A stretch of DNA of 64,000 nucleotides from Pseudomonas sp. H9. GTDB lineage: Bacteria; Pseudomonadota; Gammaproteobacteria; Pseudomonadales; Pseudomonadaceae. How positions within the stretch are numbered: position 1 is the first letter of the stretch; each line of letters starts with the position of its first letter. The position numbers and the translations under genes are program-made. The notes under the pieces were generated by a model. It saw only the letters and a program-made list of their open reading frames with translations, was not told where the DNA came from and made no database searches. This document shows, piece by piece, positions 45,100-54,162 of this stretch. Location: contig NZ_SMOK01000011.1 in NCBI RefSeq assembly GCF_004353925.1, positions 541,531 through 605,530 of the forward strand, written 5' to 3'.

Positions 45100-46662
45100 T
45101 CAGCCCAGGAACAATCGATAGGCCGGGTTGTCGGTTTCATCCCAGTAGCGATAACCCATGGCGTCCAAGGCAGCAAGCAAGCCGGCCTGTTCTTCTTCAG
45201 GCACTTCCAAGGCCGCAAACACCCGGGCATCGGCGGCGCCATGGTTGCGGTAATGGAACAGGCTGATGTTCCAGCGTTTGCCCAGACGCTCCAGAAAGCC
45301 GAGCAAAGCACCCGGACGCTCGGGGAACTCGAAGCGCAGCACCCGCTCATTCGCCCCCGGACCGGCATGCCCACCGACGGTGTGGCGCACATGCAGCTTG
45401 GCCAGTTCATTGTCGGTCAGGTCAAGTACGTCGTAACCCTGAGCACTCAGGCTGGCGAGCAACTGCTCACGCGGATCGTGCTGCGGGTGGGTCTGCACAC
45501 CAACGAACAACCGCGCCTCCTTGCCAGGGTAGTAGCGGTAGTTGAACTCGGTGATCTGCCGCTTGCCCAGCGCCTGGCAAAAAGCGCGGAAGCTGCCCGG
45601 CTGCTCGGGAATAGTCACAGCAATGATCGCTTCGCGCTGCTCGCCCAGCTCAGCGCGTTCGGCCACATGGCGCAGGCGGTCGAAGTTGACGTTGGCCCCC
45701 GAATCGATGGCCACCAGGGTCTGGCCGCTGACGCCCTCGCGGGCCACGTACTTTTTGATCCCGGCCACTGCCAAGGCACCGGACGGTTCGGTGATCGAGC
45801 GGGTGTCGTCGTAGATGTCCTTGATCGCCGCGCACAGCTCGTCGTTGCTGACGGTGATGACCTCATCCATGTATTGGCGGCACAGTTCGAAGCAGTGCGC
45901 ACCGATCTGCGCCACCGCCACGCCTTCGGCAAAACTGCCGACCTGCGGCAACACCACCCGCTCACCGGCCAGCATGGCCGCCTGCAAACAGTTGGAGTCC
46001 TGAGGTTCGACGCCGATCACCTTGACCTCAGGGCGCAGGTATTTGACGTACGCGGCGATCCCGGCGATCAGGCCACCACCGCCGACCGGGACGAAGATCG
46101 CATCCAGCGCACCGGGCTGCTGACGGAGGATTTCCATGGCGACCGTGCCTTGGCCGGCAATCACATCCGGGTCGTCAAAGGGCGGGACGAAGGTTGCACT
46201 TTCGCTATCGGCCAGTTTCAGCGCATGGGCCAAGGCATGGGGAAAGCTGTCACCGTGCAGCACCACGTGTGCGCCACGCGAACGCACACCGGCAACTTTC
46301 AGCTCGGGCGTGGTGGTAGGCATAACGATGGTGGCACGCATGCCCAACTCACGCGCCGACAGCGCCACACCCTGGGCGTGGTTGCCGGCTGAAGCGGTAA
46401 TCACCCCACGCGCACGCTGGCCCGGGCTCAAGCGGCTGAGGCGGTTGTAAGCGCCGCGGATCTTGAAGGAGAACGTCGGTTGCAGGTCTTCACGCTTGAG
46501 CAGCACTTGGTTACCCAGGCTCAGGGACAATGCTGGCGCCTGTTGCAGCGGCGTCTCGATGGCCAGGTCGTACACCGGTGCAGCAAGAATACGCCGCACA
46601 TAATCAGACAGCAGGTTCAGCGACGCGGACGGTGTACGAGGGCTAACGGCAAGGCTGGTCAT
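45100..46662 (-). CDS. ilvA: Biosynthetic threonine dehydratase (deaminase)
   Basis: 520 residues from ATG 46662 (AGGAG 7 bases before). PLP enzyme converting threonine to 2-oxobutanoate, the first step of isoleucine synthesis. PLP lysine in [11 protein letters not shown], phosphate loop [24 protein letters not shown], and two C-terminal ACT-like regulatory domains ([40 protein letters not shown]), which mark the Ile-inhibited, Val-activated biosynthetic form. It is preceded by an attenuator: Ile-rich leader peptide (46742-46807) and terminator hairpin (46705-46727). Confidence 0.95.
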   Translation of the reverse strand: MTSLAVSPRTPSASLNLLSDYVRRILAAPVYDLAIETPLQQAPALSLSLGNQVLLKREDLQPTFSFKIRGAYNRLSRLSPGQRARGVITASAGNHAQGVALSARELGMRATIVMPTTTPELKVAGVRSRGAHVVLHGDSFPHALAHALKLADSESATFVPPFDDPDVIAGQGTVAMEILRQQPGALDAIFVPVGGGGLIAGIAAYVKYLRPEVKVIGVEPQDSNCLQAAMLAGERVVLPQVGSFAEGVAVAQIGAHCFELCRQYMDEVITVSNDELCAAIKDIYDDTRSITEPSGALAVAGIKKYVAREGVSGQTLVAIDSGANVNFDRLRHVAERAELGEQREAIIAVTIPEQPGSFRAFCQALGKRQITEFNYRYYPGKEARLFVGVQTHPQHDPREQLLASLSAQGYDVLDLTDNELAKLHVRHTVGGHAGPGANERVLRFEFPERPGALLGFLERLGKRWNISLFHYRNHGAADARVFAALEVPEEEQAGLLAALDAMGYRYWDETDNPAYRLFLG

Positions 46663-46704
46663 CAGTGACTCCTGGTTTTTTAAAGTGCCCAGGAGAGAGA
46701 GAAA

Positions 46705-46727
46705 GAACCCGCCTCCAGGGCGGGTTC
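46705..46727 (-). terminator. Attenuator terminator hairpin of ilvA
   Basis: Minus strand GAACCCGCC-ctgga-GGCGGGTTC (perfect 9-base arms) followed by TTTCTCTCTC, 43 bases before ilvA. The first arm can instead pair with GGCGGG at the end of the leader peptide gene, giving an antiterminator. Confidence 0.8.
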
Positions 46728-46741
46728 GGTGCAAGTGCTCG

Positions 46742-46807
46742 CTAGCCCGCCAAAACGATAATGGCGGTAATAATGCTGTGCTGAGGCAACTGCAGGAAGG
46801 TATTCAT
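46742..46807 (-). CDS. ilvL: ilvA leader peptide (attenuation)
   Basis: 21 codons from ATG 46807 to TAG, too short for usual gene finding. The peptide begins MNTFLQLPQH and continues S-I-I-T-A-I-I-V-L-A-G: four Ile, two Thr, one Val and three Leu. The Ile codons sit exactly over CCGCC, which can pair with GGCGG in the last codons (segments 1:2); GGCGGG can otherwise pair with the first terminator arm (2:3). Ribosome stalling at uncharged tRNA-Ile would free 2:3 and let RNA polymerase read into ilvA. Classical amino-acid attenuation. No good ribosome site is visible, and the candidate promoter predicts a nearly leaderless start. Confidence 0.82.
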   Translation of the reverse strand: MNTFLQLPQHSIITAIIVLAG

Positions 46808-46814
46808 GGCAGCG

Positions 46815-46844
46815 AAACTAGCGCAGGCCTGCAGATAAAGTCAA
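46815..46844 (-). promoter_or_regulatory. Candidate promoter of the ilv leader-ilvA transcript
   Basis: Minus strand TTGACT (46839-46844), 18 bases, TAGTTT (46815-46820). Predicted start is within a base or two of the leader ATG. Confidence 0.45.
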
Positions 46845-46900
46845 GCAGCAGTGCCTGACGCGCTGCACCAGTGACTGGCGTCAATATTCAGTCCCGCGTA

Positions 46901-46930
46901 TTGGACAAGCCCGCCTTCTGCTGCTTGTAT
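46901..46930 (+). promoter_or_regulatory. Weak candidate promoter of the wecB-nfrBA operon
   Basis: TTGGAC (46901-46906), 18 bases, TTGTAT (46925-46930), about 60 bases before the wecB start. By eye only. Confidence 0.3.
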
Positions 46931-46995
46931 CTAAACCCTACAACACCGCATTTATGTACAACTTCGCACTTATGGACGGGACGAGGAGCGGGACA

Positions 46996-48150
46996 ATGGC
47001 ATATACAGTCATGATGGTGTTTGGCACACGTCCTGAAGCCATCAAGATGGCGCCTCTGGCCCAGGTACTGCGACAGTGGCCCGAGATTGAGCTGAACATC
47101 TGCTCCACTGGCCAACACCGGGAAATGCTCCAGCAGGTGCTCAGGGACTTTGGCCTGAGCGTCGATGAAGACCTGCATGTAATGACCCAGAACCAGACCC
47201 TCAATGGCCTGTCCCAGCATTTGCTTGAGCAACTGGACGCCACCTACACCCGCATCAAGCCCGACATTGTTTTGGTGCATGGCGACACCACCACCAGTTT
47301 CATCGCCGCCCTCGCCGCCTTCAACCGTCAGATCCCCATCGCACACGTCGAAGCCGGGTTGCGCAGTGGCAGCCTCAAAGCACCCTGGCCTGAAGAAGCC
47401 AACCGCCGTCTGACCGGTGTGATAGCCGACCTGCACTTTCCGCCCACCAACCGTGCCCGCGATAACCTGTTGCGCGAAGGGGTCACGCTGGAACAGATCG
47501 AAGTCACCGGCAACACGGTGATCGATGCCTTGCTGTGGATGCGCGATTACCTGCTCCGCAGCCACTGGAAGCCCGCCGCTGACTCGCCGCTGGCACAATT
47601 GCACGATGACCAGCGCATGGTGCTGATCACCGGCCACCGCCGGGAGAACTTCGGTCAGGGTTTTGAACGCATCTGCCTGGCCCTGGCCGAACTGGCCCTG
47701 CGCTACCCGCAGGTGCAATTCGTCTACCCGGTACACCTCAATCCGCAGGTGCAAGCCGCGGTGTACGCGGTGCTCTCGCACCAACCGAACATCCTGCTGG
47801 TCAAGCCCCAGGACTATCAACATTTTGTCTGGCTGATGAACCGTGCCTACCTGATCATCACGGATTCGGGCGGCATTCAGGAAGAAGCCCCCGCCCTGGG
47901 CAAGCCGCTGCTGGTGCTGCGCAAGGTCACCGAGCGGCACTCGGTGCTCGAAGGCGGCACGGTCAAACTGGTCGGCACCCAAACTGAACGGATCGTCAAG
48001 GAAACCAGCCTGCTGCTCGACGACCCGGACGTCTACAAACAGATGAGCAAAGTCTTCACGCCCTATGGCGATGGCCATGCCAGCGAACGTATCGCTGAAC
48101 GACTGAGCCGCTGGCTCGAGGAAAACGCTCAAGAGCGCAGCGCCTCATGA
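46996..48150 (+). CDS. wecB: UDP-N-acetylglucosamine 2-epimerase (non-hydrolysing)
   Basis: 384 residues from ATG 46996 (GAGGAG 7-8 bases before; an earlier ATG at 46954 lacks one). Interconverts UDP-GlcNAc and UDP-ManNAc. Family motifs: VMMVFGTRPEAIKMAPLAQV at the start, VHGDTTTSFIAALAA, HVEAGLRSG, ITGHRRENFG, DSGGIQEEAPALGKPLLVLR and ERHSVLEGGTVKLVG. Cytosolic. The stop overlaps the nfrB start (ATGA). In E. coli WecB supplies UDP-ManNAc to the NfrB/NfrA exopolysaccharide that serves as phage N4 receptor; here the epimerase is built into the same operon. Confidence 0.93.
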   Translation: MAYTVMMVFGTRPEAIKMAPLAQVLRQWPEIELNICSTGQHREMLQQVLRDFGLSVDEDLHVMTQNQTLNGLSQHLLEQLDATYTRIKPDIVLVHGDTTTSFIAALAAFNRQIPIAHVEAGLRSGSLKAPWPEEANRRLTGVIADLHFPPTNRARDNLLREGVTLEQIEVTGNTVIDALLWMRDYLLRSHWKPAADSPLAQLHDDQRMVLITGHRRENFGQGFERICLALAELALRYPQVQFVYPVHLNPQVQAAVYAVLSHQPNILLVKPQDYQHFVWLMNRAYLIITDSGGIQEEAPALGKPLLVLRKVTERHSVLEGGTVKLVGTQTERIVKETSLLLDDPDVYKQMSKVFTPYGDGHASERIAERLSRWLEENAQERSAS

Positions 48151-50321
48151 GTCTGGCCTTTGTCGATTTCCTCACTTATGTGCTGTTCGGTCTCAAGCTT
48201 CTGGCAATCACCCTGGCCAGCCTGATGTTTCTGCTCGGCCTGGATGACCTGTTTATCGATGTCGTCTACTGGGGGCGCAAACTGATCCGCCGTTTTCGTA
48301 TTTATGACAAGTACGAGAAGGCCGACGAAAGACGCTTGTTCGAGGCACCGGAGCAACCGCTGGCGATCATGGTGCCGGCCTGGAACGAAGTGGGTGTGGT
48401 CGGTGAAATGGCGCGCCTGGCGGCATCAACGCTCGACTACGAGAACTACCAGATTTTCGTCGGCACCTACCCCAACGACCCGCAAACCCAGGCTGACGTC
48501 GATGCCGTGTGCCTGCATTACCCCAACGTGCACAAAGTGGTGTGCGCCCGCCCTGGCCCGACCAGCAAGGCCGACTGCCTGAACAACATCATCGACGCTA
48601 TCCTGCGTTTTCAGAGCGACGCGAAAATCGAGTTCGCCGGTTTCATTCTGCACGACGCCGAAGATGTCATCTCGCCGATGGAGCTGCGCCTGTACAACTA
48701 CCTGCTGCCGAACAAGGACATGATCCAGATCCCGGTGTACCCGTTCGCCCCGCAATGGCGCGGGTTTACCGCAGGGCACTATGTCGATGAATTCGCCGAA
48801 AACCATGGCAAGGATGTAATCGTCCGCGAGGCCCTGACCGGGCAGGTGCCCAGTGCCGGCGTTGGCACCTGCTTCAGCCGCCGTGCCATCGGCGCCCTGT
48901 TGGCCGACGGCGACGGCATTGCCTTCGACGTGCAAAGCCTGACCGAAGACTACGACATCGGCTTTCGCCTCAAACAGAAGGGCATGAAGTGCATCTTCGC
49001 CCGCTACTCCATGACCGACCCACAACTGGCGCTCAAGCGTGACTGGCGCCTGGGCATGAGCCGAGAGTTCGCCCAGGTGATCTGCGTACGTGAGCACTTC
49101 CCCCGCGACTGGCAACATGCGATTCGGCAGAAGTCTCGCTGGATCGTCGGTATCGTATTCCAAGGCACCCGCAACCTCGGCTGGAGCCGCCGGGGAGCAC
49201 TCAATTACTTCCTCTGGCGTGATCGCCGTGGCCTGTTCGCCTACCTGCTGAGCTTTCTGGTCAACCTGTTGTTCCTGGTGTTGCTGGCGATGTGGCTGGT
49301 CACGGTCATCGCCCCCAACAGCTGGCACTTTCAATCGATTCTCGCCGACAGCCCGTTACTCACTGCGCTGCTGTGGCTCAACGGCCTGATGCTGGTCAAC
49401 CGCCTGTTCCAGCGTGGGTTCTTCGTCACCCGCTACTACGGCATCGTCGAGGGGCTACTGTCGGCACCACGGATGATGTGGAGCAACTTCGTCAACTTCT
49501 TCGCCAACCTGCGCGCACTGCGCCAGGTCATGGAAATGGGTGACTCTCGGCGCGTCGCCTGGGACAAAACCACCCACGAATTCCCCGCCCTGGCCTCGCC
49601 CATGCGCACACCGCTGGGCCAACGCCTGGTCGACAAGGGCCTGATCACCGAAGCGCAATTGCACGAGGCAATCACCAACCCTTTGCGGCGGCGTCTGGGC
49701 CGCGAGTTGCTGCTGCGCGGCTGGCTCAACAGTGAGCAACTGGTGCAGACCCTGGCCGAACAGTTGGACGTGCCCTGGGCGCCGCTCAACCCATTCAAAC
49801 TCGACCCGCAACTGATCGCGAAAATGCCGCGCAGCCTGGCGGTGCACTACGGCGTGCTACCGGTTGCCGAAGACGCAAACACACTGATCCTGGCCAGCGA
49901 AACGCCGGTCAGCCAGGTGTCGCTGGGCGTCATCAGCCGCCAACTCAAACGCCCGGTGACCTACCGCCTCGCCCCGCAAGGCCGTGTCACCCTCGGCCTG
50001 CGTTACAACTACCCCAGCCCCTGGCAAAAAGAGGAAACCCGGCAGATGCTCGCGGTGCTCAAACGGCATCAGGATGATGCCGCCCTGCTTGAACGCGTCA
50101 GCCGCCATCAAGTGATGCTCGGCACCCTCCTGCAAGTGCGCGGCAAGGTGCCGCCGACCTTGTTCAATCAGGCCCTGATCGACTTCAACCCCGAACACCT
50201 GTCGCTAGGCGCACACCTGATCGCCCGCAGCATCATCAGTGAAGAAGTGTTGCAAGCGGCCCTCGCCGAACAAGCCGAGGAACAGCGCGCGGCCTATGAG
50301 CTGACCCGGGAGGTGGCATGA
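48147..50321 (+). CDS. nfrB: NfrB: c-di-GMP-activated inner-membrane glycosyltransferase (phage N4 adsorption protein B)
   Basis: 724 residues. N-terminal membrane segment (about 12-35), GT2-type domain (MVPAWNEVGVVGEM; HDAEDV; SLTEDYDIGFRLK; QKSRW as QxxRW), membrane segments about 370-430, then a C-terminal MshEN-like c-di-GMP-binding region with repeated half-motifs (LGQRLVDKGLITEAQLHEAI, RLGRELLLRGWLNSEQLVQ). In E. coli, c-di-GMP binding to this domain turns on synthesis of a ManNAc-containing glycan used by phage N4. 4-base overlaps with wecB before and nfrA after imply coupled translation. Confidence 0.92.
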   Translation: MSLAFVDFLTYVLFGLKLLAITLASLMFLLGLDDLFIDVVYWGRKLIRRFRIYDKYEKADERRLFEAPEQPLAIMVPAWNEVGVVGEMARLAASTLDYENYQIFVGTYPNDPQTQADVDAVCLHYPNVHKVVCARPGPTSKADCLNNIIDAILRFQSDAKIEFAGFILHDAEDVISPMELRLYNYLLPNKDMIQIPVYPFAPQWRGFTAGHYVDEFAENHGKDVIVREALTGQVPSAGVGTCFSRRAIGALLADGDGIAFDVQSLTEDYDIGFRLKQKGMKCIFARYSMTDPQLALKRDWRLGMSREFAQVICVREHFPRDWQHAIRQKSRWIVGIVFQGTRNLGWSRRGALNYFLWRDRRGLFAYLLSFLVNLLFLVLLAMWLVTVIAPNSWHFQSILADSPLLTALLWLNGLMLVNRLFQRGFFVTRYYGIVEGLLSAPRMMWSNFVNFFANLRALRQVMEMGDSRRVAWDKTTHEFPALASPMRTPLGQRLVDKGLITEAQLHEAITNPLRRRLGRELLLRGWLNSEQLVQTLAEQLDVPWAPLNPFKLDPQLIAKMPRSLAVHYGVLPVAEDANTLILASETPVSQVSLGVISRQLKRPVTYRLAPQGRVTLGLRYNYPSPWQKEETRQMLAVLKRHQDDAALLERVSRHQVMLGTLLQVRGKVPPTLFNQALIDFNPEHLSLGAHLIARSIISEEVLQAALAEQAEEQRAAYELTREVA

Positions 50322-53281
50322 GCTTGCGCCCCCCCCTGACTTTTGCCTGCCTGTTGCTTTCGCTCTATTCCGTTCACAGCCTGGCCGCTCCGCTCAGCGA
50401 TTTCGAACGTTATCGCAGCTACCCCTACATGGAGCGCAGCTACCGCGAGGCCAAGAACAACAACTGGAAAGAAGTCGAACGCCTGACCCGCCACCTGCTG
50501 GAGCGAGTACCCAACAACGACGAAGCACGCGCCCTGCTGGTTCAGGCGCTGGTTCACCAGCAGCGTTACCGTGAGGCCGAGCAAGTAGCCGAGCAGAACG
50601 CCAGCGCCGATACCCTGCTGGAACTGCGCTTGGCCTGGATCGAGCAAGACCCGCCAGCCGCCGGCCTGGTGGAAAGCTGGATCGCCAACAGCGCACTGAA
50701 CCAGCGCATCCGTCTGTGGCAAGCCTACAGCCTGCGTCTGGCCAAAAACGGTGGTGCATCCCAAGCCTTGGACTGGCTCAACCAGTTGCCCGCCAAAGGC
50801 GACGACAACATTCTGCGTCTGGCCCGTGCCAACTGGGCCGAGCAGCTGCACGACTGGAACCAGACCATCGACGCCCTGGCGCCCTTGGCCGCGCGAGGCC
50901 AACTCGCCAGCCAAGACTGGCAGCGCCTGGCCAATGCCTATGTCCAGCGCCTGGATGAAGCGCCGCTACAGCAACTGCTTGAACATCCCCCGTCTGCCGA
51001 GATCGCCCGCCAGACCCGCCTGGCCATGGCCAACCGGGCCATCGCCCTCGACCACCGACAGATGGCCCAACGCTGGCTGCAGACACTGCCCGAAGACGAC
51101 CTCAAGCAACCCGCACTGCGACAACAGCAGTGGGAACTGGCGCGCCAGGGCAACGACAGTGCGCTGGTACAACGCTTGAGCAACGAACTGAAGCGGCCAT
51201 GCCTTGAGACTGCCGAATGGCTGTCGCGCCATGACCAGGCCCTCGCCCGCCAGCAATTGAACCAATGCCGCGCCGAGGACGATCCGAAAACCTGGCTGGT
51301 GCTCAACCAGCGCTTGCACGGTACAGGCGGCGGCTCAGCACAGCTGTGGGAGCAGTTGTATCGGCAAACCGGTGACCTGAGCGCACTGGAGCAAGCTACT
51401 TTCCTTGAGCTCAAAGCCGGCCGCCAGCAGCATGTCCGGCAACTGCTCGAGCACGCCTACGACCGCCGCCAAGGGCGCTTGCCGCCATCATTGCTACAGC
51501 GCCTGGCCGGGTTGTACAGCCAGGCCGACGCCCCCCTGGATGTGCGCCGCATGAGCGGTTTGATACCCCGCATCGACGCTGCCAACCGCGCCTTGCTGCT
51601 CGCGCGTCTGGCCGAAAACGGTGAGTGCGCGGCCGTGCGCCAGGCTATCCCTGCCACCCCCACCGAGGTCGGCCAGTTGCGCGCCCTGGGCCGCTGCGCC
51701 ATGCCCGAGCGCCCGGGTGAAGCGGTCGCCTACTATCAAGCCGCCGAGCGTCTGGGCGACACCGGCAACCGCCTGCCTTTGGCCTACGCCCTGGAGGCAG
51801 CAGGTGATTCACAAGCGGCGCAACCAATCTGGAACAGCCTCAGCGACAGTGAATGGACCGACAACGCCCACCTCACCGCAGCCCGTAGCGCACTCAACGC
51901 AAACGACCCGACGCGCGCCAGACTGCACTGGAACAAGGCCACACACCACAGCGCCGATGACTTTGCGCTCGGTGCTGCAATTGCCGAGCGTCAGGGCGAT
52001 TACGCCACAGCGCTGAACGATCAACGCGAGGCGCTGCAGCATCAACCTCGTGCCGACCACTACTACAACGCCTCGACCACCGCACAGCATGCGGGTGATA
52101 GCCAACAGAGCCTGCTCTGGCTCGCCGAAGCCGTACGCCTGGACCCGAACAATCCGCGTTATCAGGCCGACTACGGCATGCGCCTGGCAGGTTCTGACGA
52201 CCCGGACGTGCGCCGCCAATCGATTCCTTCACTGCAGCGCGCCACCCGCGACTTCCCTGAGGACTACCGCTTGGGCGAAACCCTGGCGCTGCGTTACGAC
52301 GAAGTCGAAGACAGTGCCGCTGCACGTCAAGAACTGCGTCGAGTAATCGACGTCGAACAGAACCTCGTCGACGGCGATGACGAATACGGCAGCCTGGAGG
52401 CGCGCAAGTACCGTCAGCGCCGCGCTCATGAAAGCCTGTCACGACGCGACAGCATCACCCTCGCCAGCACTTGGTCGCCGGCCGGTATTTCCACCAACGA
52501 CAACTTCCGCGACAACCGCGAAGACCGCCGCGCAGCTTCGCAGAACGTGCAACTGGCCATGTGGGACCACGCCCTGGGCGAAGAGCCTAGCCGCAACGGC
52601 AGCACCCTGTCGGTGTATGGCCGCGTGCTGTTCGGAGGCCAGAGCCGCACCGACTATGCGCAAAGCATGGGCACCGGTGTCGGTCTGCGTTACAAGCCAC
52701 TGGGCCGCGCCAACCTCAACCTGTACGCCGAGCTGTACCACCAGCGTCAGATTGACGACGCTCACTACAACGGCTTGAGCCTCGGCGAGTTGCTCAGCCC
52801 GAGCAAGGTCGCCGACAACTGGGGCGACTTGCGCGGCAATGCCGAGTCGAGCAACGACCTGTTGTTGCGTGCCACTGCCTCGTTCCTCGACCAAGGCGAC
52901 TGGCGTAACGACTGGCGCATCGATGAGAGCCAGTGGAACGAGCGCTTCCTCTACCTCGACGCCGCCTGGTGGACTCGTGCCGGTGATCATCAGTGGCTGT
53001 CACGCTACCAGCAAGGGCATGTCTGGAAGTTGCCGAGCACTTCGCCACAAACCCTGATGCCCTACGGTTTCCTGGAATTCTCCAGCCAAGACCCCAGCAA
53101 CGACTGGCGCCAAGACCTGCGGACCGGGGTTGGCTTGCGCTGGCAGTGGTGGTTCGACGACGACCGCTATAACGCCTATCGCGGCTCACTCAAGGTGCGT
53201 GCCGAGTACCAGCAATCGCTGGGCGGCAATCTGTATGAGCGTGCCAATGGCATGCTGGTGGGTGTGGAGATGAACTTCTGA
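50318..53281 (+). CDS. nfrA: NfrA: outer-membrane TPR/barrel export protein (phage N4 adsorption protein A)
   Basis: 987 residues. Signal peptide about 1-24 (ending HSLAA). A long periplasmic superhelix of TPR-like units follows (about 30-700; e.g. AKNNNWKEVERLTRHLLERV, YATALNDQREALQHQPRADH, SLLWLAEAVRLDPNNPRYQA). The C-terminal part of about 270 residues is beta-rich and barrel-like, ending in GVEMNF. It thus resembles PgaA/BcsC-type exporters and carries the NfrB-made polymer across the outer membrane. Overlaps nfrB (4 bases) and the next gene (TGATG). Confidence 0.9.
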   Translation: MSLRPPLTFACLLLSLYSVHSLAAPLSDFERYRSYPYMERSYREAKNNNWKEVERLTRHLLERVPNNDEARALLVQALVHQQRYREAEQVAEQNASADTLLELRLAWIEQDPPAAGLVESWIANSALNQRIRLWQAYSLRLAKNGGASQALDWLNQLPAKGDDNILRLARANWAEQLHDWNQTIDALAPLAARGQLASQDWQRLANAYVQRLDEAPLQQLLEHPPSAEIARQTRLAMANRAIALDHRQMAQRWLQTLPEDDLKQPALRQQQWELARQGNDSALVQRLSNELKRPCLETAEWLSRHDQALARQQLNQCRAEDDPKTWLVLNQRLHGTGGGSAQLWEQLYRQTGDLSALEQATFLELKAGRQQHVRQLLEHAYDRRQGRLPPSLLQRLAGLYSQADAPLDVRRMSGLIPRIDAANRALLLARLAENGECAAVRQAIPATPTEVGQLRALGRCAMPERPGEAVAYYQAAERLGDTGNRLPLAYALEAAGDSQAAQPIWNSLSDSEWTDNAHLTAARSALNANDPTRARLHWNKATHHSADDFALGAAIAERQGDYATALNDQREALQHQPRADHYYNASTTAQHAGDSQQSLLWLAEAVRLDPNNPRYQADYGMRLAGSDDPDVRRQSIPSLQRATRDFPEDYRLGETLALRYDEVEDSAAARQELRRVIDVEQNLVDGDDEYGSLEARKYRQRRAHESLSRRDSITLASTWSPAGISTNDNFRDNREDRRAASQNVQLAMWDHALGEEPSRNGSTLSVYGRVLFGGQSRTDYAQSMGTGVGLRYKPLGRANLNLYAELYHQRQIDDAHYNGLSLGELLSPSKVADNWGDLRGNAESSNDLLLRATASFLDQGDWRNDWRIDESQWNERFLYLDAAWWTRAGDHQWLSRYQQGHVWKLPSTSPQTLMPYGFLEFSSQDPSNDWRQDLRTGVGLRWQWWFDDDRYNAYRGSLKVRAEYQQSLGGNLYERANGMLVGVEMNF

Positions 53282-54126
53282 TGCGCAACTGGATCAGTTT
53301 GCTACTGCTTGCCCTGAGCCTGTCGGCCACTGCTGACCAGCGTGTGTTCTATCAACCGCTCAACCGCGATGCCTCGCTAAGCCCGGCGCAATGGCAAGCC
53401 TTATGGAAGGCCACCGCCGCTCAGGGCGGCAAAACCCTGATTGTGCAGTGGACGGCCTATGGCGACAGCGACTTCGGCGGTGCCGACGGCTGGCTCGCCA
53501 ACAGCCTGCGCGGCGCCCATGAGCAAGGCTTGCAACTGGTGTTGGGGCTGTACATGGACGCCGCCTACTACCAGCGCATCAATGAACTGGACAGTGCAGG
53601 CCTCGCCACCTACTGGAAAGCCCAATTGGGTCGCTCACTGACCCAGCAGCAGCGCCTGCAACGCGACTGGAAGCTGCCGGTGGCGGGTTGGTACCTGCCG
53701 ATGGAACTGGACGATGTGCATTTCAACGATCAGCACAGGCGTCAGGCCTTGTACACCCAGCTTCAGGCATTCAGGCAACGCCTCGACGCGCCTGTGCATG
53801 TCAGCGCATTCAGTGCTGCGCATCTGAGCCCTGCCGCCAACGGCGCCTGGCTGCAACAACTGGCCGCTGTGCCGCTGCAAGTCTGGTGGCAAGACGGCGC
53901 CGGCACCCAGCGTCTGAGCCCCTGGGTACGCCAGCAGTACCTGAGCGCACTGCCCTGCTCGGTCGGCGTCGTGCAGGAGGCCTTTCGCCAATCCAGCCGA
54001 CCCGGCCAGCCGTTCACGGCGGTCGCCGCTACCCCCGAGCCACACACTGGCTGCCACCCGACAGCGGTGTTCTCTCTGCGTTATCGGCCATGGGCCAAGG
54101 GCCTGCTAACCTTGGACAGCAACTGA
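53281..54126 (+). CDS. DUF4434-like secreted protein of the nfr operon (YbcH position)
   Basis: 281 residues with a signal peptide (about 1-18, ending SATA). Looks like a TIM-barrel glycoside hydrolase of the DUF4434 type: TLIVQWTAYGDSDFGGADGW, LQLVLGLYMDAAYYQRI, VAGWYLPMELDDVHFND (a Glu/Asp pair where catalytic acids would sit), VHVSAFSAAHLSP, LQVWWQDG. It occupies the place of ybcH beside nfrA/nfrB in E. coli. It probably trims or releases the NGR-type glycan in the periplasm; this is inferred from fold and context. Start codon overlaps the nfrA stop. Confidence 0.7.
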   Translation: MRNWISLLLLALSLSATADQRVFYQPLNRDASLSPAQWQALWKATAAQGGKTLIVQWTAYGDSDFGGADGWLANSLRGAHEQGLQLVLGLYMDAAYYQRINELDSAGLATYWKAQLGRSLTQQQRLQRDWKLPVAGWYLPMELDDVHFNDQHRRQALYTQLQAFRQRLDAPVHVSAFSAAHLSPAANGAWLQQLAAVPLQVWWQDGAGTQRLSPWVRQQYLSALPCSVGVVQEAFRQSSRPGQPFTAVAATPEPHTGCHPTAVFSLRYRPWAKGLLTLDSN

Positions 54127-54162
54127 GACGTATTAAGCACTCATTGAATCTGCAAGGCCGCC

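Noticed and set aside
46888..48132. 414-residue minus-strand open frame opposite wecB
   Set aside because: Shadow of wecB, whose family motifs and ribosome site are unambiguous.
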